The notes under the pieces: model-generated
What the model saw: the letters and a program-made list of their open reading frames with translations, nothing else
Databases searched by the model: none
What the model was told of the DNA's origin: nothing
NCBI GenBank assembly: GCA_003132125.1
Contig: PKWT01000502.1
Location: 2,140 to 22,055, forward strand
Reading direction: 5' to 3'
Source of the DNA: Micrococcales bacterium
GTDB taxonomy: Bacteria > Actinomycetota > Actinomycetes > Actinomycetales > Dermatophilaceae
DNA: 19,916 nt
Position numbers and translations under genes: made by a program
Part shown: positions 13,046-19,358 of the stretch, piece by piece
How the letters are laid out: every line of letters begins with the position of its first letter
Numbering within the stretch: the stretch's first letter is position 1

Positions 13046-14950
13046 TCAAGCCGGAGCCAGGCTCGCCCCGTCCGCCTCACTGCGTGTCTGTGTGGCGAAC
13101 TGCGTGTTGTAGAGGTCTGCGTAGACCCCACCCTGGGCCAGCAGCTCGTGGTGCTTGCCGCGTTGCACGATGCGGCCGTCGACCACGACCAGGATCTGGT
13201 CCGCACCGCGAACCGTTGACAGCCGGTGCGCGATCACCAGAGCGGTGCGGCCTGCCAGCGCTGTGTCGAGCGCCCGCTGGACGGCAAGCTCGGACTCGCT
13301 GTCGAGATGCGCCGTGGCCTCGTCAAGGACCACCAGTCCGGGCCCTTTGAGCAGCAGTCTGGCAATTGCCAGCCGTTGCTTCTCGCCACCGGAGAGCCGG
13401 TGTCCACGATCGCCCACGACGGTGTCCAAACCCTCAGGAAGGCCTGAGACCAGATCCCACACCTGTGCGGACTTCAGGACGGAGATCATCTCGTCCTCGG
13501 TCGCCTCAGGCTTCGCGTAGGCGAGGTTGGCCCGGATGGTGTCGTGGAACAGGTGGGCATCCTGGGTCACCACGCCGACCACGTCATGCAGCGACTCCAT
13601 CGTCGCGTCGCGCAGGTCAATCCCGTCGAGACGAACGTGGCCCACCGTGGGGTCATACAGTCTGGCCACGAGGCTGGTGATGGTGGTCTTGCCGGCGCCG
13701 GACGGGCCCACGAGGGCGACCAGCTGACCGGGCTGGATCGAGAAGGTGACGTCGTCAAGCACGGAACCGCCCCCGCGCCGGTCACCGGAGGCCACCGTCT
13801 CAAGCGAGATCAGCGAGACCTCATCCGCCGATGGATAGCGGAAACCGACGCCGTCGAACTCCAACGAGACGGGACCAGGCTGCAGGGCAACGGGATTGGC
13901 GGCCTCTTGAACGATCGGCTTGAGATCGAGTACCTCGAATACCCGCTCGAAGGAGACCAGTGCCGTCATGACGTCGACCCGCACGTTGGACAGCGAGGTC
14001 AGCGGCCCATAAAGCCGTCCGAGCAGGGCTGCCAGGGCCAGCAGGTCGCCCACCGAGAGTGTGCGATTGACCGCCATGACACCGCCGGCGCCGTACACGA
14101 GGGCCGTGGCCAGGGACGCGACCAGCGTCAGCGCGATGAAGAACACCGTGCGGCTCAGGGCGATCTTGACACCGACATCGCGAACCCGCCCGGCTCGCTC
14201 CGCATACTGCTCGTCCTCGATCCGGGGGTGTCCGAACAGCTTGACGAGCAACGCCCCCGCGACATTGAACCGCTCCGTCATCCTGGTGCCGAGCTCGGCG
14301 TTCAGACCCATCGCCTCATGGCTGAGCCCGGCAAGGCGACGACCCATGACCCTGGCCGGGATCAGGAAGAACGGCAGGAGGGCCAGTGCCGCCAAGGTCA
14401 ACACCCAGGACTTGGTGGCCATGGCGGTAATGATGAAGAGCAGCGAGACGACGTTGCTGACGACGCCGGAAAGAGTTGAGGTGAAGGCCTGTTGGGCTCC
14501 GATGACGTCGTTGTTCAGCCGGCTGACCAAGGCCCCGGTCTGGGCCCGGGTGAAGAAGGCGATCGGTTGTTTCAGGACGTGGCTGAACACCTGGGTGCGC
14601 AGGTCGAAGATCAGCCCCTCGCCGATCCGCGAGGAGTACCACCGTTGAACCAGGGTCAGGGCGCCATCCAGCACCGCAATGACGGCGATGATCAGGGAGA
14701 GCCGGACGACGACATCGGAGCGACCAGGGGACACGCCCTTGTCGATGATCTGTCCGAACAGGAGTGGCGTGGCCACCACCAGCGCCGAGTCGAGGATGAC
14801 CAGGGCGAGGAAAATGCCGATCTGGCCTTGGTACGGGCGGGCGTAGCTCATCACCCTCTTGGCCGTCCCCGGCGCCAGCTTGCGCTGAGCCACTGAAGAG
14901 TCGCGAGTAAGGGAACGAACCATGCCCCAACCGCCGCCGTGCATGGACAT
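13046..14950 (-). CDS. ABC exporter, fused transmembrane and ATP-binding domains
   Basis: Half-size multidrug/lipid-type ABC exporter of 634 residues (type IV fold), expected to work as a homodimer or with another half transporter. The N-terminal MSMHGGGWGM is a short polar leader. Six transmembrane helices lie at about residues 45-335 (for example IGIFLALVILDSALVVATPLLFG and IALTLVASLATALVYGAGGV). The ATP-binding domain carries Walker A VGPSGAGKTT (about 414), the signature LSGGEKQRLAIARLLL (about 519), Walker B LVVLDEATAHLD and the switch His in LVIAHRLSTV. The linker before Walker A contains a short polar insert (LISLETVASGDRRGGGS). GGAGG precedes the ATG at 14950, fixing the start. The substrate is unknown. 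It may be read from the ECH gene upstream (113-bp gap), or from its own promoter; it converges with the cell-wall protein gene with an 11-bp gap. Confidence 0.93.
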   Translation of the reverse strand: MSMHGGGWGMVRSLTRDSSVAQRKLAPGTAKRVMSYARPYQGQIGIFLALVILDSALVVATPLLFGQIIDKGVSPGRSDVVVRLSLIIAVIAVLDGALTLVQRWYSSRIGEGLIFDLRTQVFSHVLKQPIAFFTRAQTGALVSRLNNDVIGAQQAFTSTLSGVVSNVVSLLFIITAMATKSWVLTLAALALLPFFLIPARVMGRRLAGLSHEAMGLNAELGTRMTERFNVAGALLVKLFGHPRIEDEQYAERAGRVRDVGVKIALSRTVFFIALTLVASLATALVYGAGGVMAVNRTLSVGDLLALAALLGRLYGPLTSLSNVRVDVMTALVSFERVFEVLDLKPIVQEAANPVALQPGPVSLEFDGVGFRYPSADEVSLISLETVASGDRRGGGSVLDDVTFSIQPGQLVALVGPSGAGKTTITSLVARLYDPTVGHVRLDGIDLRDATMESLHDVVGVVTQDAHLFHDTIRANLAYAKPEATEDEMISVLKSAQVWDLVSGLPEGLDTVVGDRGHRLSGGEKQRLAIARLLLKGPGLVVLDEATAHLDSESELAVQRALDTALAGRTALVIAHRLSTVRGADQILVVVDGRIVQRGKHHELLAQGGVYADLYNTQFATQTRSEADGASLAPA

Positions 14951-15007
14951 GCCGCCTCCGCTCTGCGCCTCTCCGACCCGGCGTCTAGCGGGCAGGGGCG
15001 CTTCTCA

Positions 15008-15035
15008 TCATCTTCGTCGTCTCATCTTCGTCGTC
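15008..15035. repeat. Perfect 14-bp tandem duplication upstream of the ABC exporter gene
   Basis: TCATCTTCGTCGTC is present twice with no gap (15008-15021 and 15022-15035) in the 112-bp gap between the ECH stop and the exporter start. It is a recent-looking slippage product and could change promoter or leader spacing of the exporter gene. Confidence 0.8.
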
Positions 15036-15062
15036 CGGACGGACAACACCAAGATGGGATTC

Positions 15063-15917
15063 TTACTTCCCCGAACCCTGCACCATCGCCGTGAGCAGCC
15101 GCGCCTGTGCCTCTCGTTCGGCCTTGAGCTGTTCCGTCGGCGTGGCGTCGATCGCGTTGCGCAACAAGGGTTTGAGCTCTCTCACCGCAGCCTCCGGCGC
15201 CTGCAGTATGGCGTCCGCCAGGTCTCGCGCCGTGCCGTCGAGCTCCTGGGTTGGCACAGCCACAGTCGCCAGACCGATCGCAACCGCCTCCTGCGCCCCT
15301 ACGAAACGGCCGGTGACACAGATCTCGAGCGCCCGCGCATACCCGACGGCACGGACCAGGGGTGAGGTACCCGCGAGGTCGGGCACGAGGCCCAGGCTGG
15401 TCTCACGCATGGCAAAGGCGACGTCGTCGGCAACCACCCGCAGGTCACAGGCGAGCGCCAGCTGGAATCCGGCGCCGATCGCGTGACCCTGCACCGCGGC
15501 GATCGTGATCGCGGGCACTTGCGCCCAGATCGAGAAACCACGCTGGAACTGCTCGATGGCATCCTCGAGATGGCCCTTGGCACCCGCGGCGAGGGCGAGG
15601 ATCGACGGCTCGCCCGGCGCGCCTTGCGGCGTCAACATGGCCCGGTCGAGACCTGCTGAGAAGGATGGCCCTTCGGCCCGGATCACGACCACACGCACGG
15701 TCGGGGAGAGCCCCGCGCCAATCTCGGCCAACGCTGACCAAAGACTCGGCGCCTGGGAGTTGCGGCGTTCCGGGCGGTCCAGAGTGATCGTCAGAACGGG
15801 ACCCGACTGCTCGACGCGGAGCATCGGATGAGGCTGCGACTGCGCGGGGTTCGATTGATCGGGCTGCGGCTGCACGGAGTTCGACTGATCCGCGTTCGAC
15901 TGCTCAGGGTTGGACAC
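15063..15917 (-). CDS. Enoyl-CoA hydratase/isomerase (crotonase) family protein
   Basis: 284-residue crotonase-fold protein acting on acyl-CoA thioesters. The core begins at LRVEQSGPVLTITLDRPERRNS (about residue 33). The oxyanion-hole segment is SFSAGLD (85-91), then VQGHAIGAGFQLALACDLRV and MRETSLGLVPDLAGTSPLVR. Of the two catalytic glutamates of rat crotonase, the second is kept (Glu172) but the first is Gln152, so hydration of the double bond is doubtful and isomerase or another activity is possible. Residues 1-31 are a Q/S/N/P-rich tail with three QSN units, absent from the core family. The GTG at 15917 is preferred because a TAGAGT -10 element lies 7 nt upstream; ATG 15824 would remove the tail. 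Next to an ABC-F gene as echA12 (Rv1472) is next to Rv1473 in M. tuberculosis. Confidence 0.9.
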   Translation of the reverse strand: MSNPEQSNADQSNSVQPQPDQSNPAQSQPHPMLRVEQSGPVLTITLDRPERRNSQAPSLWSALAEIGAGLSPTVRVVVIRAEGPSFSAGLDRAMLTPQGAPGEPSILALAAGAKGHLEDAIEQFQRGFSIWAQVPAITIAAVQGHAIGAGFQLALACDLRVVADDVAFAMRETSLGLVPDLAGTSPLVRAVGYARALEICVTGRFVGAQEAVAIGLATVAVPTQELDGTARDLADAILQAPEAAVRELKPLLRNAIDATPTEQLKAEREAQARLLTAMVQGSGK

Positions 15918-15924
15918 GCCAGCG

Positions 15925-15930
15925 ACTCTA
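15925..15930 (-). promoter_or_regulatory. Predicted -10 element (TAGAGT) of the ECH gene, overlapping the ABC-F stop codon
   Basis: TAGAGT ends 7 nt before the GTG at 15917, and its first three bases are the TAG stop codon of the upstream ABC-F gene. One sequence thus serves as stop codon and promoter. Confidence 0.45.
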
Positions 15931-17526
15931 GGCGAGCGCGACGAGGTCCAGATAGTCCGGACCCCAATGGTCCTCCACACCATCAGGCAGGAGCAGAACC
16001 CGCTCAGGCTCGAGCGCGGCAACCGCACCCTCGTCGTGACTGACGAGGACAACTGCGCCCTTGTAGGTGCGCAGTGCGCCCAGGATCTCCTCACGGGAGG
16101 CCGGGTCAAGGTTGTTCGTGGGCTCGTCGAGCAGCAGGACGTTCGCTGACGACACCACCAACAGGGCCAGGGACAGTCGAGTCTTCTCCCCGCCGGACAG
16201 CACGCCGGCCAGCTTGTGCACGTCGTCACCGCTGAACAGGAACGAGCCCAGCGTCTTGCGGGTGTCGACATCGCCCAGATCAGGCGCCGCCGACCTCATG
16301 TTCTCCAGGACCGTCCGCGTGATATCGAGGTTCTCATGCTCCTGCGCGTAGTAGCCGATCTTGAGCCCGTGCCCCGGCTCGACCTCGCCGGTGTCCGGTT
16401 CGTCCACACCGGCGAGAATCCGCAGCAGGGTGGTCTTGCCGGCACCGTTGAGTCCGAGCACGACGACCCGCGAGCCCCTGTCGATGGCGAGATCGACATC
16501 GGTGAAGATCTCGAGCGAGCCGTATGACCGTGAAAGTCCGGAGGCGCTCAGTGGCGTCTTGCCACATGACGCGGGGTCCGGGAAACGCAGCTTGGCCACC
16601 TTGTCCGTGACGCGCTCGCCCTCGATGCCCGCCAGCAACCGCTGGGCGCGCTTGGCCATGTTCTGCGCGGCCACTGCCTTGGTGGCCTTGGCCCGCATCT
16701 TGTCGGCCTGCGCCATCAAGGTGCCGGCCTTCTTCTCGGCGTTGAGGCGTTCACGTTTGCGGCGGCGCTCGTCGGTCTCACGTTGCAGCAGGTAGGACTT
16801 CCAGCCGATGTTGTAGATGTCCATCTCGGCCCGGTTGGCATCGAGGTGGAAGACCCGGTTGACAACCGTGTCGAGCATCGCGACGTCGTGGCTGATGATG
16901 ATCAGCCCGCCCTTGTATGCCCGCAGGTAGTCCCGCAGCCACACGATCGAGTCGGCGTCCAGGTGGTTGGTCGGTTCGTCCAGGAGCAAGGTCGAGGCGC
17001 CCGAGAACAGGATCCGGGAGAGCTCGACGCGGCGGCGCTGTCCACCGCTGAGGGTCGCGAGGGGCTGTCCGAGGACTCGGTCGTCCAGCGACAGCGCCGA
17101 GGCGATCGCTGCTGCTTCGGACTCGGCCGCGTAGCCGCCCCTGGCAGTGAACTGCTCCTCGAGCCTGGTGTAGCGACTCATCGCCTTGTCGCGCGTCCGT
17201 TCGTCGGCGCTGGCCATCGCGCCCTCGGTGTCGCGCATGTCACGCATGATCGTGTCCAGGCCTCGCGCCGAGAGGATGCGGTCGCGGGCAACCATCTCGA
17301 GGTCACCGGTTCGGGGGTCCTGGGGCAGGTAGCCGATCTCGCCGGACGAGGTCACCTGACCTGCGGTGGGGGTGCCGACGCCGGCAAGAACCTTGGTCAG
17401 CGTCGTCTTGCCCGAACCGTTGCGCCCGACCAGCCCCACCCGGTCACCGGGAGCGATCCGGAACGTCGCCCCTTCGAGCAGCAGGCGGTGGCCTCCGCGC
17501 AGCTCGATGCCGGTGGCCGAGATCAT
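15928..17526 (-). CDS. ABC-F family ATP-binding protein (translation factor or ribosome protection type, Rv1473-like)
   Basis: Soluble twin-ATPase of 532 residues without transmembrane domains. ABC-F proteins bind the ribosomal E site; some tune translation (EttA) and some displace antibiotics. Seen: first domain with Walker A VGRNGSGKTT (about residues 34-43), IGYLPQDPRTGDLEMVARDR, signature LSGGQRRRVELSRIL and LLLDEPTNHLDAD. A charged linker follows (ETDERRRKRERLNAEKKAG, then AKATKAVAAQNMAKRAQRLL), which is the P-site tRNA interaction motif region. The second domain has GLNGAGKTT, LSGGEKTRLSLALLV, LLLDEPTNNLDPAS and VLVSHDEGAV. The C-terminus LLPDGVEDHWGPDYLDLVALA closely recalls mycobacterial Rv1473, a WhiB7-regulon gene linked to macrolide tolerance, and the ECH neighbour agrees. 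AGGAG precedes the ATG; the leader holds an attenuator-like structure. Confidence 0.93.
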   Translation of the reverse strand: MISATGIELRGGHRLLLEGATFRIAPGDRVGLVGRNGSGKTTLTKVLAGVGTPTAGQVTSSGEIGYLPQDPRTGDLEMVARDRILSARGLDTIMRDMRDTEGAMASADERTRDKAMSRYTRLEEQFTARGGYAAESEAAAIASALSLDDRVLGQPLATLSGGQRRRVELSRILFSGASTLLLDEPTNHLDADSIVWLRDYLRAYKGGLIIISHDVAMLDTVVNRVFHLDANRAEMDIYNIGWKSYLLQRETDERRRKRERLNAEKKAGTLMAQADKMRAKATKAVAAQNMAKRAQRLLAGIEGERVTDKVAKLRFPDPASCGKTPLSASGLSRSYGSLEIFTDVDLAIDRGSRVVVLGLNGAGKTTLLRILAGVDEPDTGEVEPGHGLKIGYYAQEHENLDITRTVLENMRSAAPDLGDVDTRKTLGSFLFSGDDVHKLAGVLSGGEKTRLSLALLVVSSANVLLLDEPTNNLDPASREEILGALRTYKGAVVLVSHDEGAVAALEPERVLLLPDGVEDHWGPDYLDLVALA

Positions 17527-17560
17527 GGCGGACTCCTGTCAGGGTGCGGGACGGACGGTC

Positions 17561-17586
17561 AAAAACGGCACACAGACAGACGCCGT
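17561..17586 (-). terminator. Candidate intrinsic terminator/attenuator in the ABC-F leader
   Basis: On the minus strand ACGGC (17582-17586) pairs with GCCGT (17565-17569), extendable by two G-U pairs to an 8-nt loop, and is followed at once by a run of five T (17561-17565). This is the layout of an intrinsic terminator, and T-runs are rare in this GC-rich region. It lies only about 35 nt before the ABC-F start codon and downstream of a candidate promoter, so it would act as an attenuator rather than end another gene. Confidence 0.5.
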
Positions 17587-17600
17587 ATGGCGGAAGCGCC
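17581..17600 (-). promoter_or_regulatory. Two mutually exclusive hairpins upstream of the ABC-F attenuator
   Basis: Minus-strand GGCG-CTTC-CGCC (17589-17600) and CGCC-ATAC-GGCG (17581-17592) share the CGCC arm (17589-17592). The second also uses the 5' arm of the terminator stem, so it would act as an antiterminator, while forming the first frees the terminator. Each stem is only 4 bp, so this is suggestive rather than proven. Confidence 0.35.
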
Positions 17601-17617
17601 GTGCTGGGTTCGGTCTC

Positions 17618-17623
17618 AGTCTA
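17618..17623 (-). promoter_or_regulatory. Candidate -10 element (TAGACT) for the ABC-F gene
   Basis: TAGACT on the minus strand about 92 nt before the ABC-F start; it would give a leader containing the attenuator hairpins. No clear -35 box was seen. Confidence 0.35.
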
Positions 17624-17672
17624 CGTTGCGATCACGACGGACGATGACGTGCCGTTGTTGACGTCCCATTGT

Positions 17673-17678
17673 TAGGGT
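17673..17678 (+). promoter_or_regulatory. Predicted -10 element (TAGGGT) of the HAD phosphatase gene
   Basis: TAGGGT ends 7 nt before the GTG at 17686, at leaderless spacing. TTGACG at 17658-17663 is too close to act as its -35. Confidence 0.48.
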
Positions 17679-17685
17679 CGCGAAC

Positions 17686-18309
17686 GTGATTGCTCCCCTG
17701 ACTGTTGGCTTCGACCTCGACCTCACACTGGTCGACTCCCACGAGCGCATCATCAGCGCCTACATCCGCGCCCTTCGAGATCTCGGTGTCGAGGTGAGCC
17801 GCGACGACCTCGTGCCCCATCTCGGGATACCCCTGACACACACAGCCGCGGCCGTCGCCCCTGCTGTCGATGCCGACGCGCTGGTTCTGCGCTATCGCCA
17901 CTACTACGACGAACCGGATGCTCCGAGGACGCGACCGATGCCCGGCGCTGTCGACGCCCTCCGATGCGTGCGGGCAGCCGGTGGCCGCACGGTCGTGGTG
18001 TCGGCGAAGTTCACCCCTGCGGTGCACAACGCCCTGGCCGAGGCTGGCCTGACCGAGCTGGTGGACGTGGTCTACGGCGAGCTTTTCGCCAAGGACAAGG
18101 CCACCGCCCTGATCGCCGAGGGTGCCTCGATCTATGTGGGCGACCACCCGGGTGACATCGCGGCCGCGCACGCTGCCAACGCGTATGCCGTTGGCGTCAC
18201 CACGGGCGCCAACGACGAGGCCGCACTGCTCGCCGCAGGCGCTGCCGTGACCTTCGCGAACCTTGGCGCTTTCGCCGCGTGGCTTCCCCATCACAACGTG
18301 CCCCTTTGA
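17686..18309 (+). CDS. HAD-superfamily hydrolase (phosphoglycolate phosphatase-like)
   Basis: 207-residue phosphatase of HAD subfamily I. Motif I is FDLDLTLVDS with nucleophile Asp10 and acid/base Asp12; a helical cap follows (about residues 20-80). Motif II is VVVSAKFTP, motif III the Lys in AKDKATAL, and motif IV VGDHPGDIAAAHAAN with the metal-binding Asp pair. The family removes phosphate from small metabolites such as phosphoglycolate, phosphosugars or nucleotides; the substrate here is not deducible. All catalytic residues are intact. It diverges from the ABC-F gene across 159 bp and converges with acVLRF1. The GTG start is supported by the adjacent -10 box. Confidence 0.87.
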   Translation: MIAPLTVGFDLDLTLVDSHERIISAYIRALRDLGVEVSRDDLVPHLGIPLTHTAAAVAPAVDADALVLRYRHYYDEPDAPRTRPMPGAVDALRCVRAAGGRTVVVSAKFTPAVHNALAEAGLTELVDVVYGELFAKDKATALIAEGASIYVGDHPGDIAAAHAANAYAVGVTTGANDEAALLAAGAAVTFANLGAFAAWLPHHNVPL

Positions 18310-18315
18310 CCTCAG

Positions 18316-18335
18316 GGTCGGCGAACGCAGCCGAC
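18316..18335. terminator. Hairpin between convergent HAD and acVLRF1 genes
   Basis: GTCGGC (18317-18322) and GCCGAC (18330-18335) form a perfect 6-bp stem with a 7-nt loop in the 54-bp gap between convergent stops. There is no T-tract; it could serve as a bidirectional terminator of the GC-rich type. Confidence 0.35.
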
Positions 18336-18363
18336 GCTATGAGGGCCGACGCGTCTGGAACCG

Positions 18364-19110
18364 CTACACAGCAGTCGAGAAGTCGACGACAGCGGCGTCG
18401 GGCTCGGAGAGTGTGATTCGCACGGCGCGGGCACGGCGCAGGGCTCGTTCCAGAACCACAAGCTTGGGGTCCGGCAGGTCGAAAAGCTCCCTGCGTGGCA
18501 GCGCCGCCAGGGCGGACAGCCTTGCGTCGGCCAGGACGTCACGGACGAGGGCCTTGTCCCCACCCACCACCAGGGCGTCGCTGGGCGAGGCAAGCACGAT
18601 CCTGAGTGCGTGCTCGATGACGGAACCGACCAGCCCGTCGGCCTGGTTCTTGCGGCGTCGGGCGAAGCGTTGCTGGGACCAGCCGCCAGCCGCGGTCCGC
18701 GACTGCACGTAGCGCGTGCCGACCTTGTGGGAAACCAGCGTCGGACCCTCGCCACGCCCCACGGCATACCCACCGCGTCGGACCAGAACCAGGGCCAGTC
18801 GATTCGGGGGCTCCGCCCAGCCGGCCAGCATGTCAAGCCCACCCGACGTACTCGCGGCAGAGGATCCACCGGAGGATCCGCTGGAGGAACGCGGGACGAA
18901 AGTCTCCAGGATCGCGGTGGCACCGTCAGCCGCAGACAACACCAAAGATGTCCCCGTGGATGCCGACGAGGTCCCGGTCCATGCCCACGTCAGCTCACCG
19001 TGACGCTCGACAAAGCCGTTGACCCACATCACAATCCGCTCGGGGTCTACCTCGATACGCCTCGCTGCGGCCTGGCTCACACGTTGAAGCCGAGAGTCGC
19101 GATCCGACAC
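18364..19110 (-). CDS. acVLRF1 family peptidyl-tRNA hydrolase (Vms1-like release factor)
   Basis: Actinobacterial member of the eRF1-like VLRF1 family, related to yeast Vms1/ANKZF1, which cleave peptidyl-tRNA on stalled ribosomal subunits. 248 residues from the GTG at 19110. Seen: N-terminal RRIEVDPERIVMWVNGFVERHG, then a strand-rich part, a Ser/Gly-rich spacer (about residues 75-92), RLALVLVRRGGYAVGRGEG, and the key loop GTRYVQSRTAAGGWSQQRFARRR (131-153), where GGWSQQR corresponds to the Vms1 glutamine-containing release loop. After it come VIEHALRIVLASPSDALVVGGDKALV and a helical C-terminus. The start is uncertain: GTG 19110 has an AAAGGCGG ribosome binding site about 5 nt upstream, while the frame stays open to an ATG at 19179 that may belong to the mobile element. 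Close to an ABC-F gene, another ribosome-associated factor. Confidence 0.85.
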   Translation of the reverse strand: MSDRDSRLQRVSQAAARRIEVDPERIVMWVNGFVERHGELTWAWTGTSSASTGTSLVLSAADGATAILETFVPRSSSGSSGGSSAASTSGGLDMLAGWAEPPNRLALVLVRRGGYAVGRGEGPTLVSHKVGTRYVQSRTAAGGWSQQRFARRRKNQADGLVGSVIEHALRIVLASPSDALVVGGDKALVRDVLADARLSALAALPRRELFDLPDPKLVVLERALRRARAVRITLSEPDAAVVDFSTAV

Positions 19111-19275
19111 TATTCCGCCTTTGACCTGCGCAAACGTGGTAGTGAACATTTCCTCAATTGGGCCTCGTGCGATCCCCATGCTATTCGAAGAAGCAGCTAC
19201 ACCCTCGGGACGGATCGCACTTGGTCGCCAGCGACGAGCCTACCGGTGACAGGGCCCCGGCCTGGCAGCCCGCGA

Positions 19276-19296
19276 TGAGTCCTTGGACGAGACTCA
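19276..19296 (+). ncRNA. Stem-loop 1 in the IS110 non-coding end (possible bridge RNA part)
   Basis: TGAGTC (19276-19281) and GACTCA (19291-19296) form a perfect 6-bp stem with a 9-nt loop. It stands just before the larger stem-loop in front of the transposase start. Members of the IS110 family encode a structured bridge RNA in the non-coding end next to the transposase; this stretch lies there, but the RNA itself is inferred. Confidence 0.35.
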
Positions 19297-19299
19297 CTG

Positions 19300-19357
19300 G
19301 AACGTCCTCCTGATGCGCTTGTCGGGCTTGGTGTCCCAATCGCAAAGGAGGACGTTC
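19300..19357 (+). repeat. 12-bp perfect inverted repeat burying the IS110 ribosome binding site
   Basis: GAACGTCCTCCT (19300-19311) is the exact complement of AGGAGGACGTTC (19346-19357), with a 34-nt loop that can fold further (GCG/CGC and TTGG/CCAA around a TGTC tetraloop at 19332-19335). The right arm contains the AGGAGG ribosome binding site, 7 nt before the ATG at 19359, so the folded RNA would block translation. Sequestering the site in this way is a known insertion-sequence safeguard against read-through transcripts; it may also be the terminal stem of a bridge RNA. Confidence 0.7.
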
Positions 19358-19358
19358 A

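Noticed and set aside
11772..13049. Open frame of 425 codons antisense to the cell-wall-binding-repeat gene
   Set aside because: Considered because the sense gene has a nonsense codon, but the sense frame has a clear signal peptide and three family repeats while the antisense product has none.
13544..14479. Open frame of 311 codons antisense to the ABC exporter
   Set aside because: Shadow of the exporter's transmembrane and ATP-binding domains; no recognisable motif, highly charged.
15918..16271. Longer N-terminal extension of the ECH frame into the ABC-F gene
   Set aside because: The extension overlaps the conserved second ATP-binding domain of ABC-F in another frame, and a -10 box and GTG at 15917 mark the start.
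17561..17575. Mini leader peptide frame GTG-TGC-CGT-TTT-TGA in the ABC-F leader
   Set aside because: Leader peptides do control some ABC-F genes, but this frame has no ribosome binding site and overlaps the T-run itself, so it is not listed as a gene.
17658..17678. TTGACG as a -35 box for the HAD gene
   Set aside because: The spacer to TAGGGT is only 9 bp, too short for a functional -35/-10 pair.
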